Assembly (NCBI GenBank): GCA_009746045.1
Contig: RPFO01000670.1
Coordinates: forward strand, 886,454 to 950,453
DNA length: 64,000 nt
Reading direction: 5' to 3'
Source of the DNA: Mesostigma viride
Taxonomy: Eukaryota; Streptophyta; Mesostigmatophyceae; Mesostigmatales; Mesostigmataceae
Shown here: positions 55,511 through 64,000 of the stretch, piece by piece
Layout: every line of letters begins with the position of its first letter
Numbering within the stretch: the first letter of the stretch is position 1
Program-made: the position numbers and the translations under genes
Notes under the pieces: model-generated
Told to the model about the DNA's origin: nothing
What the model saw: only the letters and a program-made list of their open reading frames with translations
The model's database searches: none

Positions 55511-56700
55511 GAGCTCAGTGTCACAGGGGTGGGTGCAGTTCCTCTGGACCACTTTAAAATCCCTCTCTCCAGTATTGTCCCTGGTATGGATGCTGTCATC
55601 AAGGCAGTCAACACTCAGTATGCACCAGGGGAGATCCCTGATTTGGACAAGTTATTAGTGCACAGCCAGTTCCTCCATCCCTCAGCCTTTGGGCTGGGTA
55701 AGTGGGACATAGCCATGCACTCACCCCACCAAATCTCCCACGTCATACAAGAATGCAAAACACAAAAAGGGTTTACCAAGTGGCTGATGGCCATTGTCCA
55801 CCAAGCCAGGCAGGAATGGGTCCTGCCCAACCCCAAAAACCCTCAATACAAACCTCCTGTCACCCCTTCATGGGACGTGCCAGAGGGAGCCAAAAAGCTC
55901 AGATTAAAATTTGTTCTCAAACAAAAACCACAAAAAGTGGGCTCCCCAATCTTCCATGCCAGACCATGTGTCACAGAATTAAAGGGGACATCCACACTGC
56001 CAAAAGGGGAAACCTACACACCTCGGGTTGCAACAAACCTCACTCAGGATCATGCTCTCCCTATTCCTCCACAACCTCAATAATGCAGGCCAAGACTATG
56101 TCTGCAAAGCCACTGATATTAAAAGGGCCTTCCTCAGGGGGGACCCAGAAAAGGCTGAATCTGTGTGGAAAGGGAAGGTGTACGTGGTAGACACCCCAGC
56201 TGTGTGGAAACCCTACATTGATGAGCCCCACCTTATGATCAACATTGCATGGGGTGGAAGGGCTTGTCAGTGCCCCCGAAATTTTCAGAGACTCAGCAGA
56301 GGAAGTATTCAAAAAGCTCAAGGCCACGTATGATGACCTGGACCCATGCTTTTTTGTTGTACCCACCCCCTCTGGACTGCTGCTCTTTGTGTGGCATGGA
56401 GATGACCAACTCATTGGTGGGCCTAGAGCTGAAGTGGAAACATTTATTCAGCAGGTCCAGGAATCATATGAGATTGGCAATTAAACAGGTGGAATTGAGC
56501 ACAACCCCCATCCAGTTCTGTGGCATCATGTTGCAGCTGCACAGGTGCCCAGCCAGATCAGTGGGTCTGCTCTCTCTCTCCTCCTGCAGAATATATCCAA
56601 GATTGTCTAGATCTGCTGTGCACAAGACAACTACCTCCCCTTACACATGTGTGCCACTGTTCAGGGCAAACTGGGGTGGTGGTCAGCCATCTGTGGGGCT
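55511..56700 (+). pseudogene. pol: Copia B reverse transcriptase
   Basis: AKKLRLKFVLKQKPQKVGSP, then frameshift near 56040, ATDIKRAFLRGD (motif A), VYVVDTPAVWKPYIDEPHL, frameshift near 56250, DLDPCFFVVP and LLFVWHGDDQLIGG (motif C, HGDD), frameshift near 56480. The sequence parallels copia A but is diverged and untranslatable as one chain. Confidence 0.8.
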
Positions 56701-57341
56701 CCCTTAGCTGTCATCAGCAGGGTCACCCATGATGTTCTAGTCAAGATAAAATGCAGTCACATCAGGAAGTTGGTCAATGACTGCCCCCCCCTCATCCTCC
56801 ATGGCCTGAATCTGATGGAAGACATCCACATCCAATGTGTCATGGACAGCTCCATGGAGAGCAGAACAATCAATCAGATGGGGGCACGGGAATCAGGGCT
56901 GTTTTTTCTCACCAACAGGTCAGATTACATGTCCCTCACTTCCTGGTACCGCAGGCTACACCGCAGAAAACCTGGCAGCAGCAACTCAGCTGAATGTCGT
57001 GCTGTGGTGTCTGCTGCATTGCATGCTCGTTCCCTGCAGCACATGCTCACCTGGCTACAAACCCAGGCAGGCAGCACATGCAATGTTATCTCACATCTCT
57101 ACCGGCTGACAGCTTTTCTGTGATCAGTTTTCTAACCAAGAAATCTGTTTCTGCTGCTGTCCACACTGACCTGGATTGGGTGATCCTCAAACTGGAGGCA
57201 ACCTACTTTTCCAGCTGGACTCATGTGGATGATGAGGACAACCCAGCAGACGCTCTAACGAAGCTGCGGGATGCTGCTGGCCAACAGTACCAGCTCCTCT
57301 TTCAGAACATGAACCCCTATGATATCAGAGTCAGTGTTTGA
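56701..57341 (+). pseudogene. pol: Copia B RNase H
   Basis: IQCVMDSSMESRTINQMGAR (D), LTSWYRRLHRRKPGSSNSAE (E), a frameshift near 57115, HTDLDWVILK (D), and DDEDNPADALTKLRDAAGQQ, ending TGA at 57339-57341. Copia-type RNase H. Confidence 0.8.
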
Positions 57342-57715
57342 ATAAATGACTGGCCATAGCACAGTACACAACCACCACACCCCCTTACCACAGCGATAGC
57401 TGCTGGGCGCCATAAAATTCAACACATTCGTTGTGGGGTGTGAGTGCTGGCTAGGTCAGATTTGTATCCATTTGCAGCTTGAGGACACAAGCTTTGTATC
57501 CATTTACTTAATGTGTGCTTCAGTAACTGGCCCAACCAGCCAGCTGTGTACACCTTATTTAATGTGCAATATAACACCTGGCCAGAACAGCCAGCTGTAA
57601 CCAACCTGGCTCAACCAGCCATGTCTCTTTTGTACCCCTAATCAACTTAAAAACAATAACAATAATGTTGGGGGTGCAGACCTGCATTAAGAAATAAATA
57701 ATAAAACAATACTGG
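57342..57715 (+). other. Copia B 3' untranslated region
   Basis: No ORF. It contains repeats of TAACTGGCCCAACCAGCCAG. No classical polypurine tract is adjacent to the LTR; the nearest purine-rich run is GTTGGGGGTGCAGA at 57667-57680. Confidence 0.5.
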
Positions 57716-58198
57716 AGTTAGTCTCCATGCTTTGCTGAAGACTAAGTCTCAAAGGCATTGTGAATACAACGTATGAATAAGCCTTGTAAACCTACGTTGG
57801 TATGTGAATATAAATACCACGTGGGCTATGCAGATAGGAATGCTAGTCGAGTCGCATACGTTTCCCTAGATAGGTACTTTGGGTACTGAGGTACGTGACA
57901 GATGTCAGTACCCAGTATACGTAGTGTCCTGTCATTGGACGGTACTAGAGTATCCTAGATAGGGACCGTACTGCAGCGTGCATTGATCTGTGATCGCACG
58001 ATGCAGTGACTAGACAGCTACCTGTCATCGTGCGGCCTCGGGCCAACGGTCTGCACCCAACGGTCACTGGCGGCGCAGCCGGTGAGAGGAACGTTGATAA
58101 AGGGTAAACCTATTTTCTAATGAACCAAGCAATTCATTGCTCACAGCATACAGTGTTCTCAAGCAATATATCACGTCGTTCATTTCTCATTCCTAACT
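57716..58198 (+). repeat. Copia B 3' LTR
   Basis: 483 bp; see the 5' LTR. Followed by target duplication GTAAC (58199-58203). Confidence 0.92.
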
Positions 58199-58203
58199 GT
58201 AAC

Positions 58204-58888
58204 CGCGCTATGGCTGTTCTAGCACCAGCCTAGCAGACTGCCATGATCACTCAGCAAACCCACGACAGCTAAACCCTTGGCTGTCACAACCAGTCCATGC
58301 ATCATTAAGTATGGGTACAGGGAAAGCTTCCCGCATATCCATGGCCATATGGATGGCAGCAACACAACGACTTGCCCCCTATAGCCCCCCGTGCACACAC
58401 AAAAACGTGGGTCGTGGCTTCCACGCCCCATCCGCCATGCATGACAGCGCGTACCTTACTCGCATTCACACCGGGCTGCATCCCAGCGCCGTTGCTGTCC
58501 CCATGTGACACGTCGGCTGATTAAGCAGATACACAGCAGAGTCTGATGTAAACCGCTAAACCCCAAACCCATGCAGACCACAGTCAAGGACGCGTGCATG
58601 TCAAGCCATGCCAATCGTGAACCGTACAGCAATTTACTTTTCAAGCCTGAAGAGGTGGATAGCAGATAGTAGCCTGGAAGAGGTTACAGGGGCACATGTC
58701 CATTAGCGAGCGGAACAACACAGCTCCCACCCTACAAGCGTACCGCACAATGTCCTCCTGCAATTGTCTGCCGATCTCCCAATCCCGCAGACATCTCCAC
58801 TGCTCTCATGGCGATTGCAAATGCTTCATGCCGCAGACATCTCCACTGCTCTCATGGCGATTGCAAATGCTTGATGCCGCACCTCTGC
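58204..58888. other. No gene seen
   Basis: Contains a 56-bp direct repeat at about 58790-58875 (CCGCAGACATCTCCACTGCT twice). Small frames only. Confidence 0.35.
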
Positions 58889-60062
58889 TTACAGCAGAAA
58901 AGCTTCCTCCGGGCGAGGCACCTGACTGGAACCAACACCCATTCTTTGGCTTGACAACGTGGCCATGACAGCATCGTGAATCTGCTTCGCCAACGCCCAC
59001 ACATCAGGACCAGCGCCCTGCACCGCCATGGCCACAGGCTGCACCGCTGCAATCGATGCAGCATTCACTGCCTGCGCCGCACCATGTACTGCATGCACGA
59101 AAGCCAATGCTGGCTCGGTTATCATGGTCTTGCCCGATTCCTGCTGCTTCTTATTCTTCGATGCGGTCATGCGCACTTTATACCCCTTCCTCTCCAAGCA
59201 CGCCTTCAGCACCTGGTTCGTGCGGTGCTGAATATGCTTCTGAAGGCGCGCCTTCTAAACACGAAATGTTGGCAATGTATGATTCCCAAACAGCATGATA
59301 GGCACATAATCAGTCCCATTAATTGCTTTGCGGCAGTCAATGCACCAGAACACCTGTTGAAAAAAGAAGGTTATGCACGCTAGCGATTACCCGCGGCAAG
59401 AAGCAATCAACACACCTCGCTAACAACTGCAACCAAAATGTAATTCATGACGGGCCACTCACCGCTAGCCTGCTCTCCTGCTTCAATGTCTCCCCATTCT
59501 CAAGGCCTCCATCGTAAACCTCTCCGTCCTCACCATCGTCATCGTCTTCCTCTTCCTCCACTCCGACGTATCCGTGCTTCCTTTTCCTAAGATACCTAGG
59601 GTTGTTCAAGTCGTATGTGCGGCGTTGGCACACTTCCAACAAAATTTTGGCCGCCTCTACCCATTACCATTTATTCGTACTATCATAACATATCCAGGCG
59701 TTTGAAAATTCATTCCCTCGTTCGAACTTCTACGCCTGGGCGTCCATGACGAGGCAGTCACGACGGGACGCAGATGCACAAAAATAAAACAAGGCGACAT
59801 CCCTTCAATCATTGACCAAAGAACAGAATATGCGCAGAACTTGGATTTCAACACCACGCACCCATTACCAGCGAGCACGGCTGGCCTGCAACCGCCATCA
59901 TTTCATAACCAGAAGCCAGGGCCCACACTCCATCCCGTTACCTCATCTTCCACGCACGGCTTCCGCTGCTTCCCTCTGCTCTTTCGCATTCTCCGCCAGC
60001 AACCTCGCCTTCTCCTCGTCCAACAATCCACTAAGAATAAAATCCCCTCTATTGGACGCCAT
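58889..60062 (-). pseudogene. Putative three-exon gene of unknown function
   Basis: Exon 1: 60062-59958 (MASNRGDFILSGLLDEEKAR, then EKARLLAENAKEQREAAEA), donor GTGCGT. Exon 2: 59654-59463 (AAKILLEVCQRRTYDLNNPR, acidic EEEEDDDDGEDGE), donor GTGAGT. Exon 3: 59353-58889 after a pyrimidine-rich acceptor CTTCTTTTTTCAACAG (FWCIDCRKAINGTDY...). Both junctions are phase 0 and the reading frame continues. Exon 3 has an in-frame TAG at 59257-59255, after which the frame stays open (KARLQKHIQHRTNQVLKACL, then Lys-rich and Ala-rich), so it is either the true stop or a nonsense mutation. It lies near the right end of the CACTA-like element and could be an element gene or captured host gene. No family recognised. 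Confidence 0.4.
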
Positions 60063-60289
60063 TCAGACGAACTTTGCTAGCGTCTTTTCACCGGCCCCAG
60101 CACACATAATCTATAGCCGCTTACTGACAACGGCCGACAACGACAACTGCTGAATAGGCGAAAAAGGCTGATAACTACATTTTTATATTTCGCTGCATTT
60201 GCTAATAGACACGCACGTTCTCCCACTTCTCCATTACAATATAAGTATCCATCTGGCCGTGTACAGGCAAAGATCCCCGAAGTAACTTA

Positions 60290-60571
60290 CTGAAACGTAT
60301 CTTACAGCATCGGATCACTGGCACCTAATCTACAGGTGGTAGATTACCAACCAAGACCCGTCGCGGTAATTTACTCCGTTGGTAATGTACTATACCAAAG
60401 ATGTGCAGTCGTAACGTTACTCTTACTTACGGCTAGTAAAATTACTACCTATCATCCTACGTAGTAATGATTACGGCGTTGGATCTCACGCCTCGGATCT
60501 AGGTAGTAAGATAAGACCTCGTAATTTACGCCTCGGATCCTTTTTACTACCCTCGGACGAAAAGTATAGTG
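60290..60571. repeat. Right terminal and subterminal repeats of the CACTA-like element
   Basis: Inverted copy of 38277-38331 at 60517-60571, preceded by TTACTACC, CCTCGGATC and GTAATTTAC motifs. Confidence 0.75.
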
Positions 60572-61098
60572 ACGTATTGTGCCTCGACTGGCGCGTCCGT
60601 AGGAGTAGGGTCGCCCAATACTACGCCCGCTGTCTGGTCCGCGATCTCCATGAACTCTACTGCCCGTAGAAGGTCGCAGGGGTTCTCATCTACTTCTGCA
60701 TCACCCTCGCCCGGAAGCCAGGGGAACACATCCCGTAGGCAAGAGCGACCCACAGGGGTAGAAAGGTAGGAAAACACCCGGGGGCACTGAAGGACCGCGG
60801 CTATCTGTCCCAAGGCTGGACAGCGGGAGCCACAACCTAACAGACAATGCCCGGCATCGTCGAACCCATGCAGAACTAGCTTGTGCGGATAATCAGGGGA
60901 TGGGCCGAACCACGCGACCCCAAAGAGAGCAGCCCTGACTAAAGCCGCATGATTGGCCTGGAGGGCAGGCTGCACGATGCCACCCGGATGACTGGACCGT
61001 GACACCCAGCGGCCCGGAAGGGCCTCGAAGTAGAACTCTGGATCCGGTGGCGGAGGGGAAGGTGGCCGGCTCTCCGGCGGAGGGGTAGGATCAGCCAT
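60572..61098 (-). CDS. Gypsy 3 downstream ORF, N-terminal part
   Basis: Starts at an ATG (61098) about 75 bases after the pol stop. Pro-rich start (MADPTPPPESRPPSPPPPDP), then a conserved region with FEALPGRWVSRSSHPGGIVQ and Cys-rich DDAGHCLLGCGSRCP. The same ORF begins the downstream gene in the inverted copy (63819). In both copies the start is preceded by TCCCCTCCCCTCCGCAG, a strong splice-acceptor sequence, suggesting translation from a spliced subgenomic RNA. The frame runs into the CACTA-like element at 60571 and probably continues at 38276. It occupies the envelope position, but nothing identifies it as an envelope. Confidence 0.6.
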
Positions 61099-61110
61099 GA
61101 TGGCTGCGGA
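61082..61110 (-). promoter_or_regulatory. Possible 3' splice site before the downstream ORF
   Basis: The minus strand TCCCCTCCCCTCCGCAG followed by CCATCATG. Conserved in the inverted copy at about 63799-63821. Confidence 0.45.
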
Positions 61111-61174
61111 GGGGAGGGGACAACCAACCAACCACCAATAGCAGAAATACGATAAGGGAGGGGCAGGTTGCCAA

Positions 61175-62740
61175 CTAGAGCTGGTGTAGGGTTTTGTATT
61201 CCTGCAACAAACGACTACAACCATCTAACTCACTCTCCGTGTACCATACTTTATCTACCTCGCTACGAGCATACATCCATTTCACTTTATACTGACGCTG
61301 GGTACCGCGGCCCTTTTTGATATCTCTATGGGCCACGATGCTCTCTACTTCGTCTTCTACCTCCCCAGTGTCAGGGTTATGCTCTAAAGGGGCAGGCGCT
61401 AGCTCTCTACCAGCGAACGTGCTAGGGTGGTACAGTTTCAGCTGGCTTCTATGGAAGGTGTTAGAATGTGTCTGCCAAGAGGTAGGGATATCGACTTTAT
61501 ATAAGAAATTTCCTACTCTAGACAACACACGGAAGGGTCCTAAGAAGGCGGGCCTAAGTTTGACCTTAAGTTCTGCTTCAAACTTGTGAGCAAAACGGCC
61601 AACACGGGGGCCTTCTACTAATACTAGATCTCCTATATCTATCTCAGGTGCTCTTCTATCTAAGGAGGCACGCAACCTAGCAAGGTACTTAGACTGAGCT
61701 TTTTGGTACCCTGAGATCGCGTGGTCATGTGCAGTTTTCATTCTATCTAGCAAGGACTGTACACCTTCTACAGTATCCCGGGACACATCATCCCTGTCCC
61801 GTAGTAGAGGACTAGCTAAGAGAGAGGTAGGGGTAAGAGGCTGTCTACCAGTATCTAGGAAGAAGGGCGTATATCCATGCGCAGCCTGGGGGCAATTGTT
61901 GAGGGAGAACTCTACCAAACATAAATAATCCTCCCAATCACTTCCCGAGCCATTAACATAGTGCCTAAGCGCTTCTTCCACTACCCTATTAAGACGCTCT
62001 ACTAAATGAGAGGAGGAGGAGTGGTAGGCAGTACCGTAGGTAACCTTGGTACCGATGGCAGCGAAAAACTGCTGCCAAAAATCTGAGGTAAATAACTTAT
62101 CTTTATCACTAATAAACTGCCTACTCAAACCATGATATCTGTAAACATTATTAAGGTATAGGCGTGCGCAATCACGTGCAGTGAGTTCTAAAGGACACGG
62201 CACGAGATGGCACATACGAGTAAAACGATCTATGAACACAAGGATCTGGGCATTACCTCTATCATTCTTTCTAAAAGGTCCTACAAAATCCATCATGATA
62301 GAATCCCACGGCATGATGGGATCAGGCAAGGTCCTAGGTTCTGCTATCTGTCCTACGTTATTGGGTTTCATCTCATGCAAGATTGACAGGTTCTAACATA
62401 CTCATCTACATCCTTAAAAAGGGAAGGCCAGTAATAAGAGCGGGCTACTAGGTCCCGTACCCATTTACCACTCTGATGAGCAGCTAAGTCATGCAACTCA
62501 AAGAGCAAGGAGGAGCGACAGATAGGAGGGACATACAGGCGCCATTGAGGGGGAGAGTCTGCTATCTGCACATATAAAAACCCACCTACAAATTTACAAG
62601 GGTGCTTGCCTAATTGTTGGGGATGGGCAGCAATGGCAGCTAATGCTTCCGGCTCAGTGGCCGTAAATCTACTAATAAGGCGTTCAAGATCAGAGGTAGG
62701 CATCGCTACAGAGGTATCCAGAACAGGTTTAAAACTCACA
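61175..62740 (-). CDS. pol: Gypsy 3 integrase with chromodomain, one frameshift
   Basis: The end of the RNase H linker (SDLERLISRFTATE), integrase HHCC (FELHDLAAHQ ... CQSC), a one-base deletion at about 62372, then the core D (SIMMDFVGPF), D (FISDKDKLFTSDFW), E (SSSHLVERLNRV), the GPRVGRFAHKFEAELKVKLR domain and a chromodomain-like tail (SIVAHRDIKKGRGTQRQYKV). Ends 61175. About 520 residues remain. It inserts element cDNA, with the chromodomain reading histone marks. Sequence is distinct from gypsy 1 and 2 but the same lineage. The upstream part of pol is replaced at 62740 by the inverted copy. Confidence 0.85.
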
Positions 62741-63742
62741 GCACGTGATTGCGCACGCCTATACCTCAATAATGTATACAGATATCATGGTTTGAGTAGG
62801 CAGTTTATTAGTGATAAGGATAAGTTATTTACCTCAGATTTTTGGCAGCAGTTTTTCGCTGCCATCGGTACCAAGGTTACCTACGGTACTGCCTACCACT
62901 CCTCCTCCTCTCATTTAGTAGAGCGTCTTAATAGGGTAGTAGAAGAAGCGCTTAGGCACTATGTTAATGGCTCGGGAAGTGATTGGGAGGATTATTTATG
63001 TTTGGTAGAGTTCTCCCTCAACAATTGTCCCCAAGCTGCGCATGGATATACGCCCTTCTTCTTAGATACTGGTAGACAGCCTCTTACTCCTACCTCTCTC
63101 TTAGCTAGTCCTCTACGGGACAAGGATGATGTGTCCCGAGATACTGTAGAAGGTGTACAGTCCTTACTAGATAGAATGAAAACTGCTCATGACCACGCGA
63201 TCTCAGGGTACCAAAAAGCTCAGTCTAAGTACCTTGCTAGGTTGCGTGCCTCCTTAGATAGAAGAGCACCTGAGATAGAAATAGGAGATCTAGTATTAGT
63301 AGAAGGCCCCCGTGTTGGCCGTTTTGCTCATAAGTTTGAAGCAGAACTTAAGGTCAAACTTAGGCCCGCCTTCTTAGGACCCTTCCATGTGTTGTCTAGA
63401 GTAGGAAATTTCTTATATAAAGTCGATATCCCTACCTCTTGGCAGACACATTCAAACACCTTCCATAGAAGCCAGCTGAAACTGTACCACCCTAGTACGT
63501 TCGCTGGTAGAGAGCTAGCGCCTGCCCCTTTAGAGCATAACCCTGACACTGGGGAAGTAGAAGACGAAGTAGAAAGCATCGTGGCCCATAGAGATATCAA
63601 AAAGGGCCGCGGTACCCAGCGTCAGTACAAAGTGAAGTGGATGTATGCTCGTAGTGAAGTAGATAAGGTCTGGTATACGGAGAGTGAGCTAGATGGGTGT
63701 AGTCGCCTGCTGCAGGAATATAAAACCCTGCACAAGCTCTAG
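62741..63742 (+). CDS. pol: Gypsy 3 integrase, inverted second copy (5'-truncated)
   Basis: Plus-strand copy of the integrase from LTARDCARLYLNNVYRYHGL onward, so the first catalytic Asp and HHCC domain are missing. The second Asp and Glu and the chromodomain are present, and the frame is intact to TAG at 63740-63742. An artificial frame extension upstream (62606-62740) reads antisense of copy 1. It differs from copy 1 by a few percent. Confidence 0.85.
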   Translation, partial: ARDCARLYLNNVYRYHGLSRQFISDKDKLFTSDFWQQFFAAIGTKVTYGTAYHSSSSHLVERLNRVVEEALRHYVNGSGSDWEDYLCLVEFSLNNCPQAAHGYTPFFLDTGRQPLTPTSLLASPLRDKDDVSRDTVEGVQSLLDRMKTAHDHAISGYQKAQSKYLARLRASLDRRAPEIEIGDLVLVEGPRVGRFAHKFEAELKVKLRPAFLGPFHVLSRVGNFLYKVDIPTSWQTHSNTFHRSQLKLYHPSTFAGRELAPAPLEHNPDTGEVEDEVESIVAHRDIKKGRGTQRQYKVKWMYARSEVDKVWYTESELDGCSRLLQEYKTLHKL

Positions 63743-63818
63743 TTGTAGACCTTCTCCTCTCTTATGTTATGTCTGCTGTCGACGGGTGGTTGGTTGTCCC
63801 CTCCCCTCCGCAGCCGTC

Positions 63819-64000
63819 ATGTCAGAGCCTACCCCTCCGGCTGAGAGCCCGCTGCCGTCCCCGCCCCTACCGGACCCTGAGCTGTACTTCGAGGCCCTTC
63901 CGGGCCGCTGGGTGTCACGGTCCAGTTTCCCGGGTGGCATCGTGCAGCCGGCCCTCCAGGCCCAACATGCGGGTTTAGTCAGGGCTGCTCTCTTCGGGGT
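63819..64000 (+). CDS. Gypsy 3 downstream ORF, second copy, cut by window edge
   Basis: MSEPTPPAESPLPSPPLPDP then YFEALPGRWVSRSSFPGGIV and onward, clearly the same gene as 60572-61098, starting 77 bases after the integrase stop and preceded by the same splice-acceptor-like sequence. It is open at the right edge. An uninterrupted version of the ORF may lie just beyond the window. Confidence 0.7.
   Translation, partial: MSEPTPPAESPLPSPPLPDPELYFEALPGRWVSRSSFPGGIVQPALQAQHAGLVRAALFG

Noticed and set aside
60572-61098. Calling the gypsy 3 downstream ORF an envelope gene
   Set aside because: No signal peptide, convincing membrane anchor or known envelope motif. Only its position is similar.

Overview
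The window is eukaryotic repeat DNA. I see no convincing single-copy host gene, no rRNA and no complete tRNA. Nearly everything recognisable is a transposable element or a satellite, and many elements sit inside one another. Chromodomain Ty3/gypsy elements, Ty1/copia elements, tyrosine-recombinase-type (DIRS/PAT/Ngaro-like) elements, hAT and CACTA-like DNA transposons and very long microsatellites together fit a repeat-rich protist or algal nuclear genome. A green alga is plausible, but nothing here proves a taxon.

Layout. 1-8.7 kb: an orphan reading frame open to the left edge, then a plus-strand copia element (A) in which 1.6 kb of pol is tandemly duplicated. 8.7-10.07 kb: a LINE tail fragment, AT-rich repeats and an hAT-like end. 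10.07-19.6 kb: minus-strand gypsy element 1 (gag, protease, RT, RNase H), split by a split-direct-repeat element (11307-15811) that itself carries a complete non-autonomous LTR element (12440-15113). 20.8-28.5 kb: decayed minus-strand gypsy 2, interrupted by a 783-bp inverted-repeat transposon and by a palindrome-of-palindromes composite that holds an hAT element. 28.5-33.8 kb: an orphan frame, G/T-rich DNA, a LINE C-terminal fragment and a dispersed repeat. 33.9-36.1 kb: DIRS-like fragment, hAT fragment and the 3' LTR of gypsy 3.

36.5-62.7 kb: gypsy 3 on the minus strand. It carries an extra ORF after integrase. That ORF appears to be split by a roughly 22-kb CACTA-like element (38277-60571), which contains satellites, a second copy of the 783-bp transposon, a putative spliced gene and copia element B (LTR to LTR, 47889-58198). 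Copia B in turn holds a 3'-truncated DIRS-like element. 62.7-64 kb: an inverted second gypsy 3 copy runs off the right edge.

The most unusual points are these. Both copia elements place a retropepsin-like domain between integrase and RT and carry an HGDD RT motif. Copia A has gag and pol in one frame separated by a single UGA-C codon. The A1...B1-A2-B2 element shares its terminus with a DIRS-like RT element. The gypsy 3 downstream ORF is preceded in both copies by the same splice-acceptor-like sequence.
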